DNA from: Tautonia plasticadhaerens
Lineage (GTDB): Bacteria > Planctomycetota > Planctomycetia > Isosphaerales > Isosphaeraceae
Direction of reading: 5' to 3'
NCBI RefSeq assembly: GCF_007752535.1
Contig: NZ_CP036426.1
Location: 6,820,001 to 6,884,000 of the forward strand
Length of the DNA: 64,000 nucleotides
Position numbers and translations under genes: made by a program
The notes under the pieces: generated by a model
Seen by the model: the letters and a program-made list of their open reading frames with translations, nothing else
The model's database searches: none
What the model was told of the DNA's origin: nothing
Part shown: positions 17,038-26,395 of the stretch, piece after piece
How the letters are laid out: every line of letters begins with the position of its first letter
Numbering within the stretch: position 1 is the first letter of the stretch

Positions 17038-19041
17038 TCAGTTCGAGGCGGGGCCCACGTCTCCCGGTCCCGCCCGCTTCAGCTGCTCGTACCGTTGCTG
17101 CCAGAGTTCGCGACTCTGGGGGTCGAACCTGAGCAGGGTCTGGAACTCGGCGTCGGCCTTCGCCGGCTCGCCGGAGTCGAGGTAGGCCTGGACCAGCAGC
17201 GACCGAGCCTCGATCAGCTCGGGGTTGAGCCGGATCGCCTCGCGGCAGGCCGCCACCGCGCCGGGCCAGTCCCCCGCCTGGGCGCAGTACCGGGCCAGCG
17301 CCAGGCGATAATCCGACCCCCAGGGATTGACGGCGATCGCCTCCCGCAGCGCCGCGGCAGCCAGGTCGGGCCGTCGGAGACCGGCGAGCGTACGAGCGAG
17401 GTAGGGGAGGGCCGACTCGCGGCGCGGCTCGATGCGGAGGACCTCTTCGTAGGCGTGGCGCGCCTCCGCCAGACGGTCCAGCATCCCTAGGGAATATCCG
17501 AGGGATTCGCGGGCGGGCAGGTCGTCGGACCGGTCGCGGACGGCCGCCTCGAGCAAGGGAACGGCCTGCGCCGCGGCGAGGCGGGCCAAGGGGGGCGAGG
17601 CACGACTCAGCTCCTCGGCCGCCAATTCCAGGGCCACGCCCCAATCGCGCGCGGCCTCCCGCCGTTCCTCCGCGGTCATCAGGTCCCAGTGATAGTCCCT
17701 CGGAACGAACTCCCCGGGCAGGCCGGGCGCCATCCGCGGGCGAGCGGGCCTCGGGCCGGGAGTGCCGCTCACGCGGGGGATGCGGTGGTCGGTCGTCACC
17801 GTGTGAGGGATGTCCGCGACGGCCGGGCGCGGCATGTGGCAGGCGATGCAGTCCTCGCCCGGCCCCCGCGACCGCCGCTCGGCCAGCGGCAGGGCGCAGC
17901 CGCTCCGCTCATGGCACTGCAGGCAGCGGCCGCGATAGTACTCGGCCTTGGTGGCCGGCGGCGGCAGGCGGTGCGGGTCGTGGCAGGAGATGCAGCCCAA
18001 CCCCCCCCCGCTGGCGCGGAAGCAGCGGCTCGACTCCATCTGCTCGACTTGCCCGATCAACTCCATCCTGCCCGGATCGCTTTCCGTCCTGACGAAGACC
18101 GACAGGAAACGGTGCAACGGGAGGCCCGGGCGGAAGTCGAAGGAGTCACGGCCCGCCCTGGGGAAGCGGAACCAGCCCTGGAGGTGGCATTGCTGACAGA
18201 CCGACTCCCGCAGCGCGGGGGCCAGGCGGGCCGGGTTAACGATCGTCAGGTCGGGCTCGGCCAATCCTCCCCCCCCCTCCGCGTGCAGCGCGCCCGGGCC
18301 GTGGCAGCGTTCGCAGCCGATGGCGTGGCCTTGGAAGATCGGCGGCTCGTAGCGGTTCAACGTCCCTGACGCGGAATGGACCTGATTAGCGTGGCAGAAC
18401 AGGCACCCGCGCTGGATCGCGCGCTCGAAGCTCGGCGGCGGGTTGGCCCCCCCGTAGCCGGGTGAGATATCCCAGCGCCGCTGCTGCGCGAACCAGGCGA
18501 TCGGCGACTGCATGAGGAAGCCGTCGCGTTCGACCAGGTAGGTGATTCCCCGCGTCCCCGAGCCTAGCGCGTAGCGGACCTCGGCCTCGGCCTCCGCGAA
18601 CGCGCCCCCGTCCGGGCCCTGCCGCCACGCCTTGTGGAACATCCGCCCGTCGCGGCGCTCGATCGTGTATTGGACCCCCTGCGACTCGAATGGCAGCCCC
18701 GCGTCGTCGCCAATCGGCGGCCCATCTTCGGCGACCCCGACCGGGCCCAACGACCGCCCCATCGAGTGTCTGCGGTAGGCCTCGGCGATCTCGCGGTGGC
18801 AGCGTGCACACGCCTCGTCGCCGACGTAGGCGACCCCCGGGCGCGTGTTCTGATACGGCGAGTCGGCGTAGACGTCCCGAACGCGGGGGCGGCCCGGGGT
18901 CGGTGCCCGGGAGCCGCCGGCCGTCCACGGCGCAATGCCGACGGCCCATGCGATCCCGGCCAGGATCAAGGCTGCGACTACCCCGACGGCCAGTCGCGTT
19001 CGAGCGGGGTGGGGGGAGCGGGGAGGGTTAGGGTGGTCCAC
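17038..19041 (-). CDS. Heptahaem cytochrome c with C-terminal TPR repeats
   Basis: The 667-residue protein has an N-terminal membrane segment (residues 17-38) and seven CxxCH haem sites: CARCH 78-82, CLFCH 213-217, CERCH 243-247, CQQCH 282-286, CISCH 350-354, CLQCH 373-377 and CIACH 398-402. Residues from about 440 to 655 form TPR-like helical repeats (AVPLLEAAVRDRSDDLPARE and onward). It is predicted to be periplasmic and anchored, with an electron-transfer or redox role. The mix of multihaem and TPR parts is widespread in planctomycetes without a proven function. It sits between two CRTAC1-like genes, one downstream on the same strand and one divergent, suggesting a joint extracytoplasmic role. 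Confidence 0.9.
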   Translation of the reverse strand: MDHPNPPRSPHPARTRLAVGVVAALILAGIAWAVGIAPWTAGGSRAPTPGRPRVRDVYADSPYQNTRPGVAYVGDEACARCHREIAEAYRRHSMGRSLGPVGVAEDGPPIGDDAGLPFESQGVQYTIERRDGRMFHKAWRQGPDGGAFAEAEAEVRYALGSGTRGITYLVERDGFLMQSPIAWFAQQRRWDISPGYGGANPPPSFERAIQRGCLFCHANQVHSASGTLNRYEPPIFQGHAIGCERCHGPGALHAEGGGGLAEPDLTIVNPARLAPALRESVCQQCHLQGWFRFPRAGRDSFDFRPGLPLHRFLSVFVRTESDPGRMELIGQVEQMESSRCFRASGGGLGCISCHDPHRLPPPATKAEYYRGRCLQCHERSGCALPLAERRSRGPGEDCIACHMPRPAVADIPHTVTTDHRIPRVSGTPGPRPARPRMAPGLPGEFVPRDYHWDLMTAEERREAARDWGVALELAAEELSRASPPLARLAAAQAVPLLEAAVRDRSDDLPARESLGYSLGMLDRLAEARHAYEEVLRIEPRRESALPYLARTLAGLRRPDLAAAALREAIAVNPWGSDYRLALARYCAQAGDWPGAVAACREAIRLNPELIEARSLLVQAYLDSGEPAKADAEFQTLLRFDPQSRELWQQRYEQLKRAGPGDVGPASN

Positions 19042-19255
19042 GGCTCGTTCCCCAGGGCGGTCCGGATCGAAGGTCGCCGCTCGCCATTGCCCGCGATTCT
19101 AACCCGAGGATCGCTCGCCCGGCAAGCAGCCGAAACATCGTCATCCTCCCCGAGGAGGGGCCGGCCCGGGGGACGCGATTCCGCCAACGAATGGTGGCTC
19201 GCCGGACAAGGCGCCGCGGCCTTGACAGGGGTCGCATCGTCGATGGAGGATGTCG

Positions 19256-22234
19256 ATGAGGATGACGACGGCAACCCGTGGGTCTTCGATGATGCAGAGA
19301 CGGCGGCGCTGGCGGCGGCTCGGGATCATCGCCGGGCTACTCGCCCTGGCCTGGGCCCTGCTCATCCAGCTCGATACCTGGAGGGCCCGGGACGAGCTGC
19401 GGCGGGCACAGCAAGAGATCGCGAACGGCCGGTTGCAGGCGGCGCATCGACAGCTGACCGTACTGGCGGCGCGTCCGGGTGCACTGGACGGAGCGGCCGA
19501 TTATTGGTTGGGGATCTGTGAGGCGCTCGGAGGCCGCCCCAACGCCGCGCTCCGCGCCTTCGACCGGGTGCCGGAAGGATATGCCTTCGATCCTCTCGGC
19601 GCGTACCTAGAGGCGAAGGCCAACCTATGGCGAGGGCGGCTCCGCGACGCCGAGCGTCGCCTCGAGCAGGCCCTGGCCCGGGGCGGCCCCGGCCGCGACC
19701 AGGTGCGCGACCTGCTGAGCCACATTTATCAGATCGAGGTCCGCTTCGACGACGTCAAGGCCCTGCACTACGCCAGCCTGGCGGAGGCGCAGGACCCGAA
19801 CCGTGACCTCAAGGAGCTGAGCAATCTCGACCTGGCTCGGCTGCCCTACGAGGGCCTGAAGGGCGCCCTGGAGAAGGCCGGCCAACTGGCCCCACAGGAC
19901 GACCGAGTCTGGCTCGGCAAGGCCCGACTGGCCCTCCAGCGCGGCCGCTGGGACGAGGCATCCCTCTGGCTCAGGCGCTGCCGCGAGGCCGGCGCCGATG
20001 AACCGCTCTGGAGGGCCTGGCTCGAGTGGGCGCGGGGCTCCGGCCGGCCCGCCGAGGCCCTGGAAGCCGCGCGGCAGCTCGGGCCGGGTCAACTCGACCC
20101 GGGGGAGCTCCTAGAGTTGCGAGCGTGGCTCCATCAGCATCGGGGCGAGTCCGAGGTGGAGACCTCGGCGCTGGAGCGTTGGCTCCGGATCGAGCCCACG
20201 GCGACGCGGGCGTTGGAGCGCCTCGCCGAGCTGGCTCATCGGGCGGGCCGGCCCGATCGCGCTGCCGAGCTCCGGCGCCGCAAGGCCGAGGTCGAGCGGG
20301 CGATGGAGGCCTACCGGGACCGCCTCTGGAGCGACGAGCCGCTCCGCACCGCGGCCGACCGGGCCGGGCTGGCCCGGATGGCCGAGGCCGCTGGCCGCCC
20401 GCGCGAGGCCCGAGCGCTGTACACCTGGTCGATGAAGGCCGATCCTGGTGAACCGTCCGCCCGGGAGGGCCTGGCCCGGCTCGACCGGGCCGACGCCCGG
20501 CGCTCGGATGCCCACCCCACGGAGGTCGATCCGTGGGCCGAGACGGCGTCCTCGCCCAGCCCCCGGCGCGACGAGTCGGGTGCTGAGGCCGGCCGCGGGC
20601 TCGCCTTCACCGACGATGCCGAGGCCGTCGGACTGCGATTCGTCTACGACACTGCCGAGACGCACCTCCACCAACTGCCCGAGCCCTTCGGCGGCGGGCT
20701 CGCCCTGCTCGACTACGACGGCGACGGCTGGCTCGATGTCTACTGCGCCCAGGGCGGCCCGTTCGCCGATCCCTCCGACCCCGGATCACCACCGCCCGGC
20801 CCCGGGGATCGCCTCTTCCACAATCGGGGCGACGGCACCTTCGAGGACCTCACCGACCCTTCGGGGATCGGCCGTTTCCCCCGCGGGCATGGCCACGGCA
20901 TCGCCGTGGGCGACATCGACGGCGATGGCCACCCCGACGTGTTCCTCACCCGTTGGCGATCGTACGCCCTCTACCGCAACTGTGGCGACGGCACCTTCGA
21001 GGACGTCACCGACGCCTGGGGACTGGGCGGCCGGCGAGATTGGCCGACCTCGGCGGCCTTCGCCGACCTGGACGCCGACGGCGACCTGGACCTCTACGTC
21101 TGCCACTACGCGGCCTGGGACCTCGCCAATCCTCAAATCTGTCGCGATCCGGAGACCCAGGCCTATCTCAACTGCAACCCGCTCCTGGCCGAGGCCCTGC
21201 CCGACCGCCTCTTCCGCAATGATGGGGGGCAGTTCGTGGATGTCACCGCCGATTCGGGGGTCGTCGACCGCGACGGCCGCGGCCTCGGGGTCGTCGCCGC
21301 CGATCTCGATGCGGACGGCCGCGTGGACCTGTTCGTTGCCAACGACTCATCGGCCAATTTCCTGTTCCGAAACCTCGGGGGGATGCGCTTCGAAGAGATC
21401 GCTCACGCAGCCGGTGTGGCCGGCAATGCTTCGGGACTCTACCAGGCTGGCATGGGTGTCGCCGCGGGCGACCTGAACAGCGACGGGCTCATCGATTTGG
21501 CCGTCACCAACTTCTATGGCGAGTCGACGACGTATTACCGTAACCTGGACGGAGGCTTCTTCACCGACGCAACCGCCGCGATCGGGCTGGCCGTCGCCAG
21601 CCGTCACCAGCTAGGCTTTGGTGTCGCCTTCCTCGACGCCAACGACGATGGGAGGCTCGACCTCGTCTCGGCGAACGGGCACGTCAACGACCTCCGGCCC
21701 AACTACCCGTACCTGATGCCCGCGCAACTTCTCGTGGGCGGCTCCGGCGGCCTCCTGACCGATGTCTCCGACATCGCCGGCGCGCCATGGCGCGTGCCAC
21801 GCATGGGTCGCGGCCTGGTCGTGGGCGACCTCGACAACGACGGCCGTCAAGACGTGCTGATCCAGTCGCACAACCAGCCCCTGGCCTACTTCCACAACCG
21901 GACCGAAGGGGGCCGGTCGCTCACCCTCCGCCTGGAGGGCCGCGGCTTTAACCGCGACGCCATCGGCGCCCGAGTCGTAGTCGTCGCCCGTGGCCAACAC
22001 CTCGTGGCCTGGCGCACCGGGGGAGGCAGTTACCAGTCCGCGAACGACCCGCGGCTACACTTCGGCTTGGGCAACGCCCCCGGCGGCGAATACGCCGAGG
22101 TCACCTGGCCCTCCGGTCATGTGGATCGCTACGTGGGCCTGAGCGGCTGCGATGGCTACCTCCTCCGCGAAGGGCGGTGCGAGCCAGAGCCCCTGGTAGA
22201 ATACTCGGCCGGCGGCCGGAAGCGTCTTCCCTAA
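19256..22234 (+). CDS. CRTAC1-like FG-GAP/VCBS protein with TPR-type N-terminus and ASPIC/UnbV tail (paralogue)
   Basis: The start at 19256 is preferred because GGAGGA at 19245-19250 is 5 bases upstream; an ATG at 19250 or the MMQRRRR start at 19289 are alternatives. The roughly 992-residue product has one membrane segment (LGIIAGLLALAWALLIQL), about 400 residues of TPR-like helices, and FG-GAP repeats with DYDGDGWLDVY, DIDGDGHPDVFLTR, DADGDLDLYVCHY, DLDADGRVDLFVAND and DANDDGRLDLVSANG. It ends in an ASPIC/UnbV domain with VEVTWPSGH-like character. Shared motif pairs such as LTRWRSYALYRN and FVTRWRSYALYRN show that it is a diverged paralogue of 13959-16880. The divergent arrangement with the cytochrome gene points to a shared 210 bp promoter region. 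Confidence 0.88.
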   Translation: MRMTTATRGSSMMQRRRRWRRLGIIAGLLALAWALLIQLDTWRARDELRRAQQEIANGRLQAAHRQLTVLAARPGALDGAADYWLGICEALGGRPNAALRAFDRVPEGYAFDPLGAYLEAKANLWRGRLRDAERRLEQALARGGPGRDQVRDLLSHIYQIEVRFDDVKALHYASLAEAQDPNRDLKELSNLDLARLPYEGLKGALEKAGQLAPQDDRVWLGKARLALQRGRWDEASLWLRRCREAGADEPLWRAWLEWARGSGRPAEALEAARQLGPGQLDPGELLELRAWLHQHRGESEVETSALERWLRIEPTATRALERLAELAHRAGRPDRAAELRRRKAEVERAMEAYRDRLWSDEPLRTAADRAGLARMAEAAGRPREARALYTWSMKADPGEPSAREGLARLDRADARRSDAHPTEVDPWAETASSPSPRRDESGAEAGRGLAFTDDAEAVGLRFVYDTAETHLHQLPEPFGGGLALLDYDGDGWLDVYCAQGGPFADPSDPGSPPPGPGDRLFHNRGDGTFEDLTDPSGIGRFPRGHGHGIAVGDIDGDGHPDVFLTRWRSYALYRNCGDGTFEDVTDAWGLGGRRDWPTSAAFADLDADGDLDLYVCHYAAWDLANPQICRDPETQAYLNCNPLLAEALPDRLFRNDGGQFVDVTADSGVVDRDGRGLGVVAADLDADGRVDLFVANDSSANFLFRNLGGMRFEEIAHAAGVAGNASGLYQAGMGVAAGDLNSDGLIDLAVTNFYGESTTYYRNLDGGFFTDATAAIGLAVASRHQLGFGVAFLDANDDGRLDLVSANGHVNDLRPNYPYLMPAQLLVGGSGGLLTDVSDIAGAPWRVPRMGRGLVVGDLDNDGRQDVLIQSHNQPLAYFHNRTEGGRSLTLRLEGRGFNRDAIGARVVVVARGQHLVAWRTGGGSYQSANDPRLHFGLGNAPGGEYAEVTWPSGHVDRYVGLSGCDGYLLREGRCEPEPLVEYSAGGRKRLP

Positions 22235-22509
22235 TATTGTTTCCTCTGAATATGGTCGCTGCCAGAGGCCAGGAGTGCGAGCATCCATTTTCATAGGGTG
22301 AGGTGACCGGCCGCGAGTCATGACCTGTTTGTCACTAACCAGGGCAATTTAGGGCAAGAAAGTGATTTACGCTGGACAGAGGGCTTCTGAAGTCTCCTCA
22401 GCGGCTCGATTTCGGCCTCAGACAGCAGTAGCAGTGGCAGGCATCCAGGAGGACCGATACCTGTAACGCCAATCCAGCGAATGACCTGGGACAACTGATA
22501 GAGCGGTAC
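22235..22509. other. Lower-GC intergenic stretch before the IS cluster
   Basis: These 275 bases are visibly less GC-rich than their surroundings. A minus-strand open frame (LYQLSQVIRWIGVTGIGPP and onward, stop near 22318) runs into the IS630 element; I do not recognise it, and it may be the truncated end of a gene. No other signal was found. Confidence 0.3.
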
Positions 22510-22511
22510 TA

Positions 22512-23736
22512 GTGAAGCGTCACTCGCTGATTTTCGGGTAAAATGACCCCCCTTGTCCGGCCGCATCGTGGCTCGCCGGGGGGGTTGCCATGGCAAAGAA
22601 GTACGTCCTGAAGCTGACGGCCGAAGAGCGGGCCGAGCTGGCTCGCCTGGTCCGCAAGGGCAACATCGCCGGCTGGAAGGTGCAGCGGGCTCAGGCCCTG
22701 CTCAAGTGCGACCAGGGGCCCGACGGGCCGGCCTGGCCCGACGCGAAGATCGCCGAGGCGTTCGGCGTCACGACCCGCAGCCTGGAGTCGTGGCGCAAGC
22801 GGGCCGTCGAGCACGGGCCGATGGCGCTGCTGCAGCGCAGGCCGCGGACCCCGTCGGCGGTCCCCAAACTCGGCGGCGAGAACGAGGCGCGGTTGACGGC
22901 CCTGGCCTGCTCGCAGCCGCCCAGGGGCCTGGCCCGCTGGTCGCTCCGGCTGCTGGCCGAGCGCCTGGTGGAGTTGGAGGTCGTCGCGGCGGTCTCGCAC
23001 GAGACCGTCCGCCGCTCTTTGAAAAAAGCGCGCTGAAGCCGTGGCTCAGGCGGATGTGGTGCATCCCGCCGGAGCAGGACGCGGCCTTCGTCTGCCAGAT
23101 GGAGCAGGTCCTGGAGGCCTACCGGCGCCCGTATGATCCGAGGCGCCCCGTCGTCTGCATGGACGAACAGCCCAAGCAGCTGATCGCCGAGGCGCGGCGG
23201 CCATCGCCGGCGGCGCCCGGACGCCCGGCCCGGGTCGACTACGAGTATGTCCGCGAGGGGACCTGCACGGTGTGGATGTTCGTCGAGCCGCTGGCCGGCT
23301 GGCGCGACGTGCGCGTGACCGAGGCGAAGACGGCCGTGGACTGGGCCCACCGGGTGCAGCGGCTGGTGGACGACCCGCGCCACGCCGAGGCCGAGCGGAT
23401 CACGCTGGTCTGCGACAACCTCGTGACCCATTCGCTGGCGTCGCTGTACAAGGCGTTCGAGCCGGCCGAGGCCTTGCGGTTGGCGCGGCGACTGGAGCTG
23501 GTGCACACGCCGAAGCACGGCAGCTGGCTGAACGTCGCCGAGATCGAGCTGTCGGTGTTGACGCGGCAGTGCCTGGACCGGCGCATCGCGGTGCAGGACG
23601 AGGTGGCCGGGGAGGCCGGCGCCTGGGGCGAGCGCCGGAACGCCAAACAGGTGGGCGTCGAGTGGCACTTCACCACCGAGGACGCCCGGATCAAGCTGAG
23701 GCACCTCTACCCGAAGATTAACGAGTGACGCTTCAC
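22512..23736 (+). mobile_element. IS630-family element A
   Basis: The inverted ends GTGAAGCGTCACTCG (from 22512) and CGAGTGACGCTTCAC (to 23736) are perfect over 15 bases and extend imperfectly for about 15 more. TA flanks both ends (22510-22511, 23737-23738), the IS630/Tc1 target. The right TA is shared with the next IS630-type element, so the two abut exactly. Confidence 0.85.
22590..23728 (+). CDS. IS630-family transposase in two frames (-1 shift at A6)
   Basis: The first frame (22590-23036) encodes the helix-turn-helix part (AKIAEAFGVTTRSLESWRKR) and ends RRSLKKAR-stop. The second frame enters at the six-A run at about 23022-23027 by a -1 shift and reads SALKPWLRRMWCIPPEQDAAF. It continues through the catalytic Asp in PVVCMDEQPKQL, the Asp in LVCDNLVTHSLASLY and the Glu in SWLNVAEIELSVL, to the stop near the right end. 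All three DDE residues are present. A -1 shift on AAAAAAG is a plausible programmed frameshift for this family; a sequencing error in the A run is the alternative. It is otherwise intact and potentially active. Confidence 0.75.
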
Positions 23737-23746
23737 TAGTGCGGTC

Positions 23747-24378
23747 TCAAGCGACTTGTTGTGTGATCGGGTCCGATGGCTCGCAGCCGTAGTAGACGCA
23801 GACCCGCTCCACGACCTCGGCCGCCGTCAGCTTCCGCTGCGGCTCGACGAGGGCCCGCTTGCCGTGGACCCACTTCGGCTCGATGGCGTTGAGCCACGGG
23901 GCCTTCACCGGCAGCCGGCAGGCGACGGTCCTTACGCCCCCCTCGGCCTTCGCCCGGCGGTCGTGCGCCTTGATCCGGGACCGGGCCCGCTTGCCGACGT
24001 GCCAGGCGGCGTTGTCCCAGACCGGCGGCAGGGCCGTCTTGCCCTCGGCGGCCAGCCGCTCGCGGGCCCACGCGAGGAAGTCCTCGCTCACCTGGCTGAC
24101 CGGCCGGCCCCGGACGAACCGCAGCAGCATCCCCCCGGTCTCGCCGCGCAGCAGGCCGTAGCAGGCCGGCGCCTGCCGCGCAGCAGGCCGTAGCAGGCCG
24201 GCGCCTCGGGGTCGGGGTCGGTGTCGGCGGCGTCGGCGGCCGGCTCGTGCAGCCGCAGCGGCTCGCCGCCGGCCCAGGCGTGCAGGCCCGGCCGGGCCAG
24301 GCGGCTCCACCAGACCTCGCCCTGGAAGCCGAGCACCCAGCCCGGATGGGCCTCCGCCAGGCGGATCAGGCGGTCGCG
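23747..24378 (-). pseudogene. IS630 transposase (element B), C-terminal part
   Basis: It resumes after the IS110 insertion with RDRLIRLAEAHPGWVLGFQ and runs through VWDNAAWHVGKRARSRIKAH and PWLNAIEPKWVHGKRA. The first catalytic Asp of the family (GFQDEVWW) is Gly here (GFQGEVWW). A 32 bp tandem duplication at about 24141-24204 shifts the frame. One further change from the other copy gives VCVYYGCE instead of VCDYYGCE. It is non-functional on three counts. Confidence 0.8.
24141..24204 (-). repeat. 32 bp tandem duplication in the IS630 B transposase
   Basis: A 32 bp unit (30 bp identical plus AG) is repeated once, so PACYGLLRG appears twice and the frame changes. The identical duplication exists in the other arm at 28805-28866, so it predates the duplication of the arms. 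Confidence 0.75.
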
Positions 24379-25837
24379 TGCCCCTGCTATGAGGCCGGTT
24401 GTCAAGGGGCGAGATGCGGAGCCCGAGGCGTGGGAGGATCGGCCTGCTCTTCGTGCTCGGGGCACGGGTTAGGGTCTGCGATCGCGAACGAGGGCCGCCC
24501 TCTTCTTCCGCGGGCCTCAGCCCGCCGGGGGCGCGACGCGGTCACCTCACTCGCAGATCCTCACTGGCTCGGGGTCGTCCTGCCCCACTCGACGGTCGCT
24601 CGGGCAGGGGTCGCGGCCGCGAACCGGGCCGCTCCGGGGTTGCCGGGGCCGGGCCGGGCCGCCAGGCGGCCGCCCGGTAGGGCTCACCGCTGAGGCTCAG
24701 CCGCCACAGCAGGATCGCCAGACGCCGGGCCATCCCCGCGATGGCCTTCTTGCCGTTGCCGGTCGTGGCGACCAGCCGGCGGTATCGCGCCTTCGCCGCC
24801 TCATCGCCGGCGACCCACCTCCGGGCCGCCTCGACGGGCGCCGTCCGCAGCCGGGCGTTGCCCGACTTCAGCCGCCGCCCCTCGCGGCGCGTCGGGCCGC
24901 CCTGCGAGACCTGCGGCGCCAGCCCGATCACCCGCGCCACCTGGCCGCCGTCGCGGAACCGGGCCGGGTCGTGCAGCTCGACGCGGGAGGTCATCGCCGT
25001 GATCGGCCCCACCCCGGGCGCCGTCCGCGGCGTCGCGACCGTCTCGCGATGGCGGCCCGCCCCGGCCGACTCCTCCAGGCGTCGGGGGGCGCGGGCCACC
25101 CGCTCCCGATCATGCTGCCGCTCGTCGAGCATCACGTCCGGGCGGAGCCGCGGCTCGGGGGTCAGCTCCAGCCGGCGAGGGGCGTCGACCGACGCGGCCG
25201 TCCAGCGGGTCAGCCCCGCCGGCTCGGCGATGCCATGCTGGAGGAGGAACGCCTGGACCTGTTGCTGGGCCGCGCGGAGCTTGCGGGCCAGCTGCTCACG
25301 CAGCCGCAGGACCCGGCGGTCGGCTCCCTCCCGCTCCTCGGGGACGCGCACGGGTTGGAGCGGCCCCTTCCGGGCGAAGACGGCCAGCTTGCGGCGGTCG
25401 AGCCGGTCGCTCTCGGCCTCGGGGCCCGGCATGGTGGGGGTCTTCGGCGGGGCGATCACCCCGGCTCGCAGCCCGGAGGACCTGAGCCGTCGGGCCAGCG
25501 TGAAGCCGGTCGGACCGGCCTCGTAGACGACCCGGGCGACTTGCGAGCCGATGGGCTTGGGCCGCTCGCTGAGCGACTCGGGGTCGGCGGGCGGGGTCCG
25601 GGAGGCGACGAGGCCCCGCAGGTCGGTGACGACGGCGACGTGGTGGCTGGCCTTGTGGACGTCGACGCCGACGTGGGCCGTCTCGCCGGAGTCGAGGCGG
25701 GGCGTCGAGGACGTCGAGGAGTTCGGGCGGACGAAGCGGACCTTCTTCTTGGTGGTGGTGGTCATGGCCGAGGTCTCCGGGAAGGGGACGAGCGTGTCAC
25801 TCGCTCAAGCCTGCCTCCCGAACGGCTCCGGCCTTCA
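24379..25837 (-). mobile_element. IS110-family element nested in IS630 element B
   Basis: The element of about 1.46 kb separates codons of the IS630 transposase (LRKERA and RDRLIRLAEAHP). Both junctions carry GCA, and removal between them restores the IS630 frame exactly. There are no terminal inverted repeats, as usual for IS110. It encodes one transposase. Confidence 0.75.
24542..25765 (-). CDS. IS110-family (DEDD) transposase, full-length copy
   Basis: The 407-residue protein has the RuvC-like DEDD domain: Asp in VGVDVHKASHHVAVV, Glu in VVYEAGPTGFTLARRL, and Asp residues in ESDRLDRRKLAVFARKG. After a helical linker comes the C-terminal Transposase_20 domain, GVGPITAMTSRVELHD, then VIGLAPQVSQGGPTRREGR with the conserved Ser, then SGNARLR. 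It looks complete and may still be active. IS110 enzymes act with an element-encoded bridge RNA; a candidate RNA would lie in the noncoding ends of this element, but I cannot identify it by eye. Confidence 0.85.
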   Translation of the reverse strand: MTTTTKKKVRFVRPNSSTSSTPRLDSGETAHVGVDVHKASHHVAVVTDLRGLVASRTPPADPESLSERPKPIGSQVARVVYEAGPTGFTLARRLRSSGLRAGVIAPPKTPTMPGPEAESDRLDRRKLAVFARKGPLQPVRVPEEREGADRRVLRLREQLARKLRAAQQQVQAFLLQHGIAEPAGLTRWTAASVDAPRRLELTPEPRLRPDVMLDERQHDRERVARAPRRLEESAGAGRHRETVATPRTAPGVGPITAMTSRVELHDPARFRDGGQVARVIGLAPQVSQGGPTRREGRRLKSGNARLRTAPVEAARRWVAGDEAAKARYRRLVATTGNGKKAIAGMARRLAILLWRLSLSGEPYRAAAWRPGPAPATPERPGSRPRPLPERPSSGAGRPRASEDLRVR

Positions 25838-26344
25838 TGCTCTCTCCTTGCGCAGATATGAGGGGCCGGGGCTGGTGATCCAGTCCTCGGCCCGTCTCCA
25901 GCCGACGCCGAGGCGCTCCAGGGCCTGGCGGATCGCCTCCCCGCTGACGAGCCGGGCGGTGAGGCCCTCGGCGAAGGCCGCCCCGGCGGCCGGCTCCGGG
26001 GTCCACAACGAGGTCGGCTCGCCGAAGTCGCGGGGGCTGCGGTGCAGCAGGGCCCGCGGCCGCTCGCACCCGGCGTCGTCGATCCCGGGGCGGGCCGACG
26101 CGGGGCGGTGGGACTTCTCGCGCAGGCAGTCGGTGCCCTCGGCGGCGAAGGCCCGCAGGGCGTTGCGGGCGGTCTGGGACGGGCGGCCACACCGGGGGGC
26201 GATCTGCGAGGGCTTGAGGCCCTCGGCGCTGGCCGCCAGGATCCGGCAGCGGCGCAGGGTGAAGGCCGAGGGCGAGCGGGGGCCGGCCCGGATCGCCTGA
26301 TGCTCGTCGGGGGTCAGCGGTCGGACGAAGAGAGGTGGGACCAT
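25838..26344 (-). pseudogene. IS630 transposase (element B), N-terminal part
   Basis: From the ATG at 26344 it reads MVPPLFVRPLTPDEHQA, the helix-turn-helix region LKPSQIAPRCGRPSQTARNA, then LLHRSPRDFGEPTSLWTPE and WITSPGPSYLRKERA, where the IS110 element interrupts. This is a standard IS630 N-terminal half. Its continuation is at 23747-24378. Confidence 0.8.
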
Positions 26345-26395
26345 ACCACTCCTACGACGATCGGCCCGCAAAGGATCATCCTTGGACCTGCACTA

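Larger units (their letters stand above)
23739..26393 (-). mobile_element. IS630-family element B carrying a nested IS110 element
   Basis: The 2655 bp element is flanked by TA (23737-23738 and 26394-26395). Its outer end GTGCGGTCTCAAG and inner end CTTGGACCTGCAC are imperfect inverted repeats. It is present again in the opposite orientation at 26796-29270. The only large difference is a 180 bp segment kept here and deleted there. Its own transposase gene is broken by the IS110 insertion. Confidence 0.85.

Noticed and set aside
22318-22596. 92-codon minus-strand ORF before the IS630 element
   Set aside because: Its N-terminal part lies inside the IS630 element and the rest has no recognised family. 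It is kept only as a note on a possible remnant.
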